Shown: positions 52,419 to 60,736 of the stretch, piece after piece | Position numbering within the stretch: the first letter of the stretch is position 1 | Layout of the letters: every line of letters begins with the position of its first letter | Assembly (NCBI RefSeq): GCF_900103825.1 | Contig: NZ_FNIF01000001.1 | Location: 558,001 to 622,000 of the forward strand | Length of the DNA: 64,000 nt | Source of the DNA: Paenibacillus sp. yr247 | GTDB lineage: Bacteria; Bacillota; Bacilli; Paenibacillales; NBRC-103111 | Reading direction: 5' to 3' | Notes under the pieces: generated by a model | What the model saw: only the letters and a program-made list of their open reading frames with translations | The model's database searches: none | Told to the model about the DNA's origin: nothing | Made by a program: the position numbers and the translations under genes

Positions 52419-53561
52419 GGATGGTGCCACTTCTTTACGTGTTTGTTCGCGAGAGATGCTGAGCAGAATTCCCATACTGATGAGAGAGACCATCATGGAG
52501 GAGCCGCCTGCTGAAATAAAGGGCAAGGTTACGCCTGTAAGAGGAATGGTGTTTGTTACTCCGCCGATATTAATAAAGGCTTGAAAAGCAAACATAACCA
52601 TAATACCAACGCCAGTTAGCATGCCGAACATATCAGGACTGCGAACTGCAATGAGAATGCCTCGCCATATGAAGATTATAAAAATAAGAATGAATAAGGC
52701 GCTGCCAATGAATCCGAGTTCTTCCCCAATGATCGCAAAAATGAAGTCAGTATGAGCTTCAGGCAAATAATGGAGCTTCTGAATACCTTGTCCAAATCCT
52801 GCGCCGGTCAATCCGCCATGACCAAAAGCGTACAAAGATTGAACAACTTGAAGTCCATTGCCTTGAGGATCAGAGAAAGGATCTAGAAAAGAGGTCAGAC
52901 GGTTTATCCGGTAGTTGTTATCGGTGTTTCCTTTGAGCAGGTAAAGGGCAATCCCTATCGCAGCAATGGAGACAAAGCCTGTCCCAATAAAGAAAATATG
53001 CTTCAAATTGGAGCCGCCGACCATGATGACGATAACTGCACAAGCAAGCAAAATCGTACAGGAGCCAAAGTCTGGCTGTAACATGATAAGAGAGCAGACA
53101 AAGCCGACTACAAGTAGTGCAGGGAGCAGTCCCTTTTTGAAATTGCGGAACTTTTCATCTTTGTTGCTAATCAGAGAGGCCAAATACAAGATGACAATCA
53201 GTTTGGCAAATTCTGTTGGTTGGATACCGTATCTACCGATGTTGAACCAACTGGCTGCACCATTCGCCTTTGAAGTGAAAATAACCAAAATGAGCAGCAC
53301 AACGATAACAAAGAAAGCAGGGATAACCAACTTCTTCAGCTTGGAGTAGTGGATGTTCATGCAGAAAAGCATGCCAATCGTACCTAATACTACGGCCATC
53401 AGCTGCTTTTTTGTAAAAAACCATGGATCATTGTTATATTTCTCATAAAAAGCACTTGTCATAGAACTTGCACTGAAAACCATAGCAAGACCAAAGCAAA
53501 CAAGTACAAAAGTTAAAAATAGCAGCAGAAAATCCGGCGTTCCTCTTCGAGGGGGATTCAT
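52404..53561 (-). CDS. ftsW: FtsW/RodA/SpoVE family lipid II polymerase
   Basis: 385 residues with about ten membrane helices. This SEDS family glycosyltransferase works with a class B PBP in septal wall synthesis. FLTFVLVCFGLAMVFSAS, ASWFNIGRYGIQPTEFAKL, QPDFGS, a periplasmic loop GLQVVQSLYAFGHGGLTGAGFGQGIQKLHYLPEAHTDFIFAIIGEELGF and TGVTLPFISAGGSSM are hallmark motifs. ATG 53561 has GCGAGG upstream. It follows a YugN-like gene by 13 bases. FtsW is preferred, but a SpoVE- or RodA-type role cannot be excluded. Confidence 0.9.
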   Translation of the reverse strand: MNPPRRGTPDFLLLFLTFVLVCFGLAMVFSASSMTSAFYEKYNNDPWFFTKKQLMAVVLGTIGMLFCMNIHYSKLKKLVIPAFFVIVVLLILVIFTSKANGAASWFNIGRYGIQPTEFAKLIVILYLASLISNKDEKFRNFKKGLLPALLVVGFVCSLIMLQPDFGSCTILLACAVIVIMVGGSNLKHIFFIGTGFVSIAAIGIALYLLKGNTDNNYRINRLTSFLDPFSDPQGNGLQVVQSLYAFGHGGLTGAGFGQGIQKLHYLPEAHTDFIFAIIGEELGFIGSALFILIFIIFIWRGILIAVRSPDMFGMLTGVGIMVMFAFQAFINIGGVTNTIPLTGVTLPFISAGGSSMMVSLISMGILLSISREQTRKEVAPSKKRP

Positions 53562-53574
53562 GCTGAATCCTCGC

Positions 53575-53922
53575 CTAGTCTGCCAATAATTGTTGCAGCT
53601 GAGCTAATTTTTGATTGGAGATTTTAAGAACAGACTCAGGCACAGGTGAATTGTAATCCAAGCCATGCGGGAACGTTTCTTTCCCTATGTAAGCATCTTC
53701 TAGAAACAAGATTGCATAAGGAGACTCTAGCTTACCGGATTCTACACGAGCATTTACCCGTAAGAAGTACACTGCTTTACTTGCTTTATCTTCCATTTTA
53801 AAATCATATGTAGCACGAGTGTATTCCCACTGCCAACGCACGAAACCAAGTTTAGTCGTTACTTCATCTAGATGAGCCAGATCGCTTTTTAAGCCTTTTA
53901 AGCCAGTTGCTTCAATAATCAC
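53575..53922 (-). CDS. YugN-like family protein
   Basis: 115 residues. The start is GTG 53922 because GGAGG lies eight bases upstream; the longer ATG frames overlap that site. IIEATGLKGLKSDLAHLDEV, GFVRWQWEYTRATYDFKM and YFLRVNARVESGKLESPYAILFLEDAYIG resemble the YugN family of Bacillales, whose function is unknown. It is soluble. It lies just upstream of ftsW and probably shares its transcript. Confidence 0.75.
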   Translation of the reverse strand: MIIEATGLKGLKSDLAHLDEVTTKLGFVRWQWEYTRATYDFKMEDKASKAVYFLRVNARVESGKLESPYAILFLEDAYIGKETFPHGLDYNSPVPESVLKISNQKLAQLQQLLAD

Positions 53923-54126
53923 TTTTAACGCCTCCATATTGTACGTATGCATTCTTTATTCATGATAGTATGTTTCCAAAAGTTCTGCAAGTCGATTACA
54001 TCGTCTAATTTCTAATATTTGATGGCACTTTTCTGATGAAACATGGGCTTTTATTTGGTAGAATAGGTTCAAAGACAAGACTAGAGTGAAAAGCTAAGAA
54101 ACAAGGATGGGCGGAGGATATTCCTT

Positions 54127-55296
54127 ATGAACGATTTTCAAGCAGGCTTACAAGCAATTTATGAAGAGATGGTTGCCTGGAGACGCTACTTACACCAAAA
54201 CCCGGAACTCTCGTTTCATGAATATCGGACGGCTGAATTTGTGGCGAATCACCTGCAGAGTTGGGATATTGAAGTTCGTAAAAATGTAGGGGGCAATGGG
54301 GTTGTCGGACTGCTCCGCGGCAGTGGCGAAGGTCCTACAGTTGCACTCCGTGCTGATATGGATGCCCTACCTATTCAAGATGAGAAAAACTGTGCGTATT
54401 CTTCGCTTATGAAGGGAGTTATGCACGCTTGCGGCCACGATGCACACACATCAACACTGCTGGGTATTGCCAAGGTCGCAAGTACGCTTCGTGCGAGGCT
54501 CAAAGGAAATCTTGTTTTCCTATTCCAGCATGCAGAAGAAATTACGCCCGGTGGTGCAGACTCCATGATCAAAGACGGAGCTCTGGATGGTGTTGATGCC
54601 GTGTTCGGCGTTCATCTATGGACACCGTTCCCTGTAGGCCATATTTACACCAAGGCAGGTCCCCTTATGGCGGCACCGGATGAATTTACAATACAAATTC
54701 AAGGAAAAGGTGGACATGGTGGGTTGCCTCATCAAACCATCGACAGCATTTATGTTGCTTCTCAATTAGTTGTAAATCTTCAATCCATCGTGAGCCGGCA
54801 AGTAGACCCGATAGAGCCTTGTGTGGTTAGCATTGGTTCTTTCCATGGGGGCTCCAGCTTCAACGTCATAGCCGAAACGAGCTTGCTGAGTGGCACAGTT
54901 CGGACATTCAATGCTGAACTTAGACAAGATGTGAAGCAACGCATCGAACGGATCGTACATGCCACCTGTGAAATGTACCAAGCTTCCTACGAGCTTGATT
55001 ACAAGTTAGGCTACCCTACGGTTATAAACGATGAGAAAGAAGCTCAACGGTTCTTTAAAGTTGGGATTGAATTGTTTGGTGCTGAAGCGGTACAGGAGTC
55101 TCCACTTATTATGGCCGGAGAGGACTTCTCCTATTATCTGCAACACCGACCAGGCTGTTATATGTTCGTAGGGGCAGGTAATATCGAAGCTGGCATCATA
55201 CATCCGCACCACCATCCGAAGTTTGATATCGATGAGAAATCCATGTTAAATGCAGCAAACTTACTGTTGGGAATGGCTTTGGATTATATGGCATGA
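54127..55296 (+). CDS. M20 family metallo-amidohydrolase
   Basis: 389 residues. The M20D layout is complete: ALRADMDALPIQDE, HACGHDAHTSTLLGIA, FLFQHAEEITPGG, the dimer domain entry GKGGHGGLPHQTIDS and a late metal ligand in AGEDFSYYLQHRPGCYMFVG with the HPHHHPKFD end. These enzymes hydrolyse N-acyl amino acids such as hippurate or N-acetyl-L-amino acids. GGCGGAGG lies before the ATG. The gene is monocistronic. The substrate is not determined. Confidence 0.9.
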   Translation: MNDFQAGLQAIYEEMVAWRRYLHQNPELSFHEYRTAEFVANHLQSWDIEVRKNVGGNGVVGLLRGSGEGPTVALRADMDALPIQDEKNCAYSSLMKGVMHACGHDAHTSTLLGIAKVASTLRARLKGNLVFLFQHAEEITPGGADSMIKDGALDGVDAVFGVHLWTPFPVGHIYTKAGPLMAAPDEFTIQIQGKGGHGGLPHQTIDSIYVASQLVVNLQSIVSRQVDPIEPCVVSIGSFHGGSSFNVIAETSLLSGTVRTFNAELRQDVKQRIERIVHATCEMYQASYELDYKLGYPTVINDEKEAQRFFKVGIELFGAEAVQESPLIMAGEDFSYYLQHRPGCYMFVGAGNIEAGIIHPHHHPKFDIDEKSMLNAANLLLGMALDYMA

Positions 55297-55358
55297 ATGG
55301 CGTCCTTCCTTTAGAGTATGCTATGTATGTAAGATAACTCCGAGGAGGGATTGTGCTT

Positions 55359-55799
55359 ATGGCAGGTAAAACAGTGAGAGACATCATGAGTAAAGATTGC
55401 GTCACCGTTACTCTGCAGGATAATATTTACGAGATCGCAGTTAAAATGAAACAGCATGATATCGGATTCGTTGCCGTTGTGGAGGGAAAAAAACTCATTG
55501 GTGTTGTAACAGATCGCGACCTAGTTGTACGCGGCTACGCAGAAAAGCATTCTGGCTCTACGGCTGTAGATGAAGTGATTACGAAAGATATTGCAACAAT
55601 AAACCCGAATACTTCAGTTGAAGAAGCAGCCAAAATAATGGCCAAGGATCAAATTCGTCGGTTGCCAGTCGTTGAAAATGGCGAGCTTGTCGGAATTGTG
55701 GCTATAGGTGACCTAGCTGTGAGGGGAAGCTTTGAGGATGAGGCTGGTCAAGCGCTAAGTAAAATTTCTTCAAACAGAACATTAATCGGCAGTAAATAA
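55359..55799 (+). CDS. CBS domain protein
   Basis: 146 residues consisting of two CBS motifs (VRDIMSKDCVTVTLQDNIYEIAVKMKQHDIGFVAVVEGKKLIGVVTDRDLVVRG and VDEVITKDIATINPNTSVEEAAKIMAKDQIRRLPVVENGELVGIVAIGDLA). The pair should bind an adenosyl nucleotide. It resembles YhcV rather than AcuB, since the ACT domain of AcuB is missing. ATG 55359 lies nine bases after AGGAGGG. It is a single gene with its own terminator. Confidence 0.9.
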   Translation: MAGKTVRDIMSKDCVTVTLQDNIYEIAVKMKQHDIGFVAVVEGKKLIGVVTDRDLVVRGYAEKHSGSTAVDEVITKDIATINPNTSVEEAAKIMAKDQIRRLPVVENGELVGIVAIGDLAVRGSFEDEAGQALSKISSNRTLIGSK

Positions 55800-55823
55800 A
55801 CTGTGGTCATACATGTAGATATC

Positions 55824-55862
55824 AAAGCAACCTTTTTCCATTTTTGGAGAAGGTTGTTTTTT
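55824..55862 (+). terminator. terminator
   Basis: AAAGCAACCTTTTTCCA pairs with GGAGAAGGTTGTTTTTT. Confidence 0.8.
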
Positions 55863-56032
55863 GTCAAATTGAAATATGTCATCCTTACTGCTTATAACCT
55901 TATGCTTATCCTGCAACTGTCAAAGTTCGCAATAAGGTGGTCAATCTGCGACAAGATGCAGGCTTCTAAATATGCTACATTGATATCGTGCTCAAAAAAT
56001 TGTTAATCTGACAAGAAAAAGGTGATGTACAT

Positions 56033-57181
56033 ATGGAAAAAGTAAGGATTGGTATTATAGGTCTGGGCAATATGGGAACTGGACATGCCAAGTACTTGGT
56101 AAACAACGAAGTTAAGGGTGCTCAGCTTACAGCTGTATGTGAGTTCAGAGCTGACCGCTTAGAATGGGCCAAAGAAAACTTGGGTGAAGGCATCCAACTA
56201 TTCGACAATCTCGATACATTTCTTACTTCGGGGACAATTGACGGTGTTTTGATTGCGACTCCTCATTATGATCACCCGGATGTAGCAACACGTGCATTTA
56301 ATGCGGGACTTCATGTGCTGTGTGAAAAGCCAGCAGGCGTTTACACAAAACAAGTTCGTGAAATGAACGAGGCTGCACAAGCTTCAGGTAAAGTATTCAG
56401 TATGATGTACAATCAACGTACAAATCCATTATATAAGAAGTTAAAGGATCTGGTTTCTTCCGGAGAGCTTGGTGAAATTCGCAGAACGAACTGGATTATT
56501 ACGAATTGGTATAGATCCCAAAGTTACTATGATTCAGGCGGCTGGCGTGCAACATGGGCAGGTGAAGGCGGCGGCGTACTTATTAACCAGGATCCGCATC
56601 AGCTTGATTTATGGCAGTGGACGATCGATATGATGCCTAAACGTGTTCGTGCCTTTTGTTATTTCGGAAAGCATCGTAATATCGAAGTTGAGGACGATGT
56701 AACCGCATTCGTAGAGTATGAGAATGGTGCTACGGGCTTATTCGTCACAACTACAGGTGAAGCGCCGGGAACGAATCGGTTTGAGCTGTCAGGTGACCGC
56801 GGTAAAATAGTGATCGAAGATGGCAAGCTGACATTCTGGCGTTTGCGCGTATCGGAGAGAGAATTCAATGAAACCTTCAAAGGTGGATTTGGTCAACCAG
56901 AATGCTGGAAGTGCGAGATTCCTATTGACGGGCAAGAAACGGGCCACAAGGGTATCACGCAAAATTGGGTGGATGCGATTCTGCATGGCACGCCACTGGT
57001 CGCTCCAGGGGAAGAAGGTATCAAAGGTTTGATGCTTTCGAATGCTATGCTGTTATCGACATGGACGGACAACTGGGTAGATTTGCCGATTGACGAAGAG
57101 CTATTCGAACAGCACTTGCAGGACAAAATCAAAAATTCTACAGTCAACAAAGAGGCTGGCTTCAAAACACTTGTGGTTTAA
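56033..57181 (+). CDS. Gfo/Idh/MocA family oxidoreductase
   Basis: 382 residues. NAD-binding Rossmann fold with GIIGLGNMGTGHA, VCEFRADRLE, GVLIATPHYDHPDVATRAF and LCEKPAGVYTKQV (the EKP motif). The C-terminal domain has WAGEGGGVLINQDPHQLDLWQW, with the Asp and His of the usual active site. It acts on an unknown sugar or polyol. AAAGGTGAT lies before the ATG. It pairs with a second family member 58 bases downstream, so two oxidation steps on one sugar are plausible. Confidence 0.9.
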   Translation: MEKVRIGIIGLGNMGTGHAKYLVNNEVKGAQLTAVCEFRADRLEWAKENLGEGIQLFDNLDTFLTSGTIDGVLIATPHYDHPDVATRAFNAGLHVLCEKPAGVYTKQVREMNEAAQASGKVFSMMYNQRTNPLYKKLKDLVSSGELGEIRRTNWIITNWYRSQSYYDSGGWRATWAGEGGGVLINQDPHQLDLWQWTIDMMPKRVRAFCYFGKHRNIEVEDDVTAFVEYENGATGLFVTTTGEAPGTNRFELSGDRGKIVIEDGKLTFWRLRVSEREFNETFKGGFGQPECWKCEIPIDGQETGHKGITQNWVDAILHGTPLVAPGEEGIKGLMLSNAMLLSTWTDNWVDLPIDEELFEQHLQDKIKNSTVNKEAGFKTLVV

Positions 57182-57239
57182 AATCAGTTAATAACCTGCG
57201 CTTATGCGTACATGGGTAGGATAGTGGAGGAATTGGGAC

Positions 57240-58313
57240 ATGCAAAAAAGCGATGGAATGAATTACGCACCAAAAGGGAAGCCAAACATCGTTGTTCAAA
57301 AAGGGGAGTTCGTCTTCGCGGCGATAGCCTTGGATCACGGTCATATCTATGGCATGTGTAATGGGCTGCAGGAGGCAGGAGCAGAGCTGAAATGGGTCTA
57401 TGACCAGGACGCAGCTAAGGTAGAGGATTTTGTTAAGAAGTACCCTCACGTAAAAGTGGCAGCGTCTGAGCAGGAGATATTTGACGATGCCGAAGTAAAG
57501 CTAATCGCTTCAGCTGCTGTTCCTTCTGAACGCGGAGCATTAGGTATCCGAGCGATGGTGCATGGCAAAGATTATTTTACAGATAAAGCTCCTTTCACTA
57601 CGCTAGATCAGCTTGCGGCTGCCAAGGCTAAGGTGGAAGAAACAGGACGTAAATTTGCCGTTTATTACAGTGAGCGTCTCCATGTAGAAAGTGCCGTATT
57701 TGCTGGGCAGCTCATTGAAGAAGGTGCAATCGGCCGTGTTGTTCAAGTCATTGGTTTAGGGCCGCACCGACTGGGTGCATCGAATCGTCCAGATTGGTTT
57801 TTCAAGAAGGATAAATATGGTGGCATTTTATGTGATATCGGTAGTCATCAAATTGAACAGTTTCTGTTTTATTCGGGATGCAAGGACGCTACCGTCGTAA
57901 GCAGTAAAGTGGCAAATTATCATGCGAAGGATTATCCGGAGCTAGAGGATTTTGGTGACGCTACACTTGTCGGTGACAATGGGGCAACGAACTATTTCCG
58001 CGTGGATTGGCTCACACCGAGTGGTCTGGGTACTTGGGGAGACGGAAGGACGCTTATTCTTGGAACAGAAGGATATATCGAGCTGCGCAAGTATATTGAC
58101 ATCGCGCGCGATCCGCAGGGAGATCAGTTATACCTGGTCAACCAGCAAGGAGAAAAGCACTACAGCCTTCATGGACAAGTAGGCTTTCCTTTCTTTGGTC
58201 AGTTGATCTTGGATTGTCTGAATCGCACAGAGCACGCAATGACGCAGGCACATACGTTCAAGGCTGCAGAGCTGTGTTTGCTTGCTCAGGAAAAAGCAAT
58301 CCGTGTAGAGTAG
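57240..58313 (+). CDS. Gfo/Idh/MocA family oxidoreductase, divergent
   Basis: 357 residues. It shares the two-domain fold, but the cofactor loop reads FAAIALDHGHIYGMCNG instead of GxGxxG and the EKP motif is DKAPFTT. YYSERLHVESAVFAGQLIEEGAIG and GGILCDIGSHQIEQFLF keep the active-site Asp and His. This branch is common in Paenibacillus sugar clusters; its substrate is unknown. GGAGG lies before ATG 57240. It follows the first oxidoreductase and is most likely in its operon. Confidence 0.87.
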   Translation: MQKSDGMNYAPKGKPNIVVQKGEFVFAAIALDHGHIYGMCNGLQEAGAELKWVYDQDAAKVEDFVKKYPHVKVAASEQEIFDDAEVKLIASAAVPSERGALGIRAMVHGKDYFTDKAPFTTLDQLAAAKAKVEETGRKFAVYYSERLHVESAVFAGQLIEEGAIGRVVQVIGLGPHRLGASNRPDWFFKKDKYGGILCDIGSHQIEQFLFYSGCKDATVVSSKVANYHAKDYPELEDFGDATLVGDNGATNYFRVDWLTPSGLGTWGDGRTLILGTEGYIELRKYIDIARDPQGDQLYLVNQQGEKHYSLHGQVGFPFFGQLILDCLNRTEHAMTQAHTFKAAELCLLAQEKAIRVE

Positions 58314-58395
58314 TTTCTATTGCTTTAAATTCGGGTAGTCTAGCGGTTAAATCGCTAGCTGCCCATTTTGTGTTTCTGCCGTATAGTTCCTTTGG

Positions 58396-58908
58396 TTATT
58401 TTTTTGTATCAAAAGCCTTTTCGTAATCCTTCCATAAGCCTTTCTTTTTACTGCGGGCTGTTTCTTGATCTTGCTTAAAAGTATCGACGTACTTGACATT
58501 CGGAGGAAATGTAGCGATCCGTGCATACCCCTCTTTAACCAAGGTACTGTTAAATAATTCTTCTCCGATCCATACATAAGCAAGCAGGCGATCATAGCGA
58601 TCCATTTTTTCTACATCAAATTCGAGCTCGACTGTTTTGTTCTCCAATCGTTTTTTCGTAAAATCACTTGCTTCTTTCCCATAAAACATGATGGGTGTAT
58701 TAGGTTTCTTCGTCTCTGGTGTGTCTACACCAATTAATCGGACTTTTTCTTTCTTGCCCTTCATTGTGACCTCGAGCGTGTCTCCGTCCACGATACGCTC
58801 TACTTTAACACGCTCTCTTCCAGCCACAGCTGCAGGGCTGCTCCCACACGCTGTCATCAAAACAGCAAGACTGAACAGCAAAATAAGAGCGATCATCCAT
58901 TTGCGCAT
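58396..58908 (-). CDS. thermonuclease family lipoprotein
   Basis: 170 residues. The signal peptide ends in the lipobox LMTACGSS, so it should be a lipid-anchored protein outside the membrane. The SNase-like OB domain shows RIVDGDTLEV, VRLIGVDTPET with the catalytic Arg and Glu, KKRLENKTVELEFDVEKMDRYDRLLAYVW with the second Arg and KKGLWKDYEKAF at the end. It is probably a Ca2+-dependent nuclease like YncB. ATG 58908 has AGGAGGTG six bases upstream. A hairpin leader element seen at two other genes precedes it. Confidence 0.9.
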   Translation of the reverse strand: MRKWMIALILLFSLAVLMTACGSSPAAVAGRERVKVERIVDGDTLEVTMKGKKEKVRLIGVDTPETKKPNTPIMFYGKEASDFTKKRLENKTVELEFDVEKMDRYDRLLAYVWIGEELFNSTLVKEGYARIATFPPNVKYVDTFKQDQETARSKKKGLWKDYEKAFDTKK

Positions 58909-58913
58909 GAAGC

Positions 58914-58945
58914 ACCTCCTAAGAGTTTTCCGTAAGGAAAACTTT
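58914..58945 (-). promoter_or_regulatory. hairpin-plus-SD leader element, copy 3
   Basis: On the minus strand AGTTTTCC and GGAAAACT (58943-58924) make an eight-base perfect stem with loop TTAC. CTCTT and AGGAGGTG follow. This is the best-paired of three copies. ATGCTAACG lies 23 bases upstream, as at copy 1. Confidence 0.6.
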
Positions 58946-59029
58946 CTACGTACGTAAGACGTTAGCATGACGGGAATGTTTAAATCAAGTGCTTTCCTTT
59001 CATACTAGACAAAAAGGAGGTGGCACGCG

Positions 59030-60736
59030 ATGACATGGGATCCTTCCCGCCCTCTAATCGTACAGAGTGATTTGTCGGTATTATTGGAGACGCATCACCC
59101 GGAATTTGAATCCGTAAGGGGAATCATATCCCGTTTTGCGGATCTGGTCAAAAGCCCTGATCATCTCCATACTTACCGGATAACGCCATTATCGCTTTGG
59201 AATGCAGCGGCGGCCGGAATGCCAATTGAACAAATGTCGGCTTGTTTACAGCGATATGCTAAATTTGGTGTTCCGCCTGCCGTACTAAGCGGCATACGTA
59301 AATATGTGCAGAGATATGGCACATTGCGCATGGAAAACGTCGGAAATGAGCTCTATTTAGTCAGCGACGATACCGTTGTACTGAAAGAAATTTGCACAAA
59401 CGATTCGCTGAAAAGGTATTTAGAGGATACCCGCGGAGAGCGGGCTATTGCCATTTCACCGGTTTCTCGAGGTTTTTTGAAGCAGGAACTTATCAAGCTG
59501 GGGTACCCGGTTGAAGATTTGGCCGCCTATCGAAGGGGGGAATTTCTTCCGATTCAGCTGCATGATGAAGATACGGCGGAAGCCCCTTTCCAACTGCGTG
59601 ATTATCAAAAGCATGCCGTAGATGCCTTTCACCGTATCGGAGTAGGAGGAAGCGGCGTCTTGGTGCTCCCTTGCGGAGCAGGAAAAACCGTGGTCGGCAT
59701 TGCTGCTATGGCGAGGTGTAACTGCGCAACATTGATTCTTACGACTAATGTCACTTCAGTAAAGCAGTGGAAGCGGGAGATTTTGAGCAAAACGGGTCTT
59801 GCAGATGATCAGGTTGGGGAATATAACGGCACCTCGAAGGAAGTACGGCCGATCACCATTGCAACTTATCAGATATTGACCCACCGAGGTAAGAAGGAAG
59901 ACGAATTCTCACATATGAGACTGTTTAGCGAGAGAGATTGGGGACTGATTATTTACGATGAGGTTCATCTTTTACCAGCCCCTGTTTTTCGGGCTACAGC
60001 CGAGATTCAAGCGACCCGCAGACTCGGATTAACCGCTACCTTAATAAGGGAAGACGGCCGAGAGGAAGATGTCTTTTCCCTTGTCGGGCCGAAGAAATAT
60101 GATATGGCTTGGAAAGAGCTTGAGTCCATGGGCTGGATTGCCAAGGTTGCCTGCCAGGAAGTGCGTGTATCTCTTTCTGCCTTAGATCGCGATCGTTATG
60201 GAGCCTCTAGTGCCAGACAGCAGTTCAGGATTGCCGGTGAAAATGCAGCCAAACTAGACGTTATTGACCATTTGCTGCAGGTTCATGCGAATGAACAGAC
60301 CTTAATTATCGGTCAATATATTAATCAGTTGGAGCAAATCGCAGCTCATACTGGTGCGCCTATGATCAGCGGTGGAATGGCGTATGACCTCCGGGACGAG
60401 CTGTATGACCAATTTAAGAAGGGCCAAGTGCCGCTGCTCATCGTGTCCAAAGTTGCTAATTTTGCGGTGGACCTGCCGGATGCCGCTGTAGCTATTCAGG
60501 TGTCGGGTAGTTATGGATCGCGACAAGAAGAGGCTCAACGGCTTGGGCGGATCCTTCGTCCAAAAAGCAGCGGTGCCAACGCAGCAGTATTTTATTCACT
60601 TATCAGCGAGGATACGAAGGAGCAGGATTTTGCTATGAAGCGTCAATTGTTTCTGGTTGAGCAGGGCTATCAATATCGCATAACGAGTTGGAGCCATGAA
60701 GCAAAGGTTCAAGAAGGAGTACAGAATGAGGTATGA
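59030..60736 (+). CDS. XPB-type DNA repair helicase
   Basis: 568 residues, superfamily 2. The N-terminal part holds a damage-recognition-like domain (about 1-185). Helicase motifs follow: FQLRDYQKHAV (Q-like), LPCGAGKTVVG (Walker A), IIYDEVHLLP (DEVH box), GLTATLIREDGREED (motif III) and QVSGSYGSRQEEAQRLGRILRPK (motif VI). A RED motif is visible in IREDGREED. Bacterial XPB is less common than UvrD/Mfd types. AAGGAGG lies upstream of the ATG. It overlaps the next gene by 11 bases, and the two probably act together in repair. Confidence 0.92.
   Translation: MTWDPSRPLIVQSDLSVLLETHHPEFESVRGIISRFADLVKSPDHLHTYRITPLSLWNAAAAGMPIEQMSACLQRYAKFGVPPAVLSGIRKYVQRYGTLRMENVGNELYLVSDDTVVLKEICTNDSLKRYLEDTRGERAIAISPVSRGFLKQELIKLGYPVEDLAAYRRGEFLPIQLHDEDTAEAPFQLRDYQKHAVDAFHRIGVGGSGVLVLPCGAGKTVVGIAAMARCNCATLILTTNVTSVKQWKREILSKTGLADDQVGEYNGTSKEVRPITIATYQILTHRGKKEDEFSHMRLFSERDWGLIIYDEVHLLPAPVFRATAEIQATRRLGLTATLIREDGREEDVFSLVGPKKYDMAWKELESMGWIAKVACQEVRVSLSALDRDRYGASSARQQFRIAGENAAKLDVIDHLLQVHANEQTLIIGQYINQLEQIAAHTGAPMISGGMAYDLRDELYDQFKKGQVPLLIVSKVANFAVDLPDAAVAIQVSGSYGSRQEEAQRLGRILRPKSSGANAAVFYSLISEDTKEQDFAMKRQLFLVEQGYQYRITSWSHEAKVQEGVQNEV

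Noticed and set aside
55353-55799. CBS protein as the missing acuB
   Set aside because: It is only 146 residues, lacks the C-terminal ACT domain and lies 16 kb away from the acu genes.
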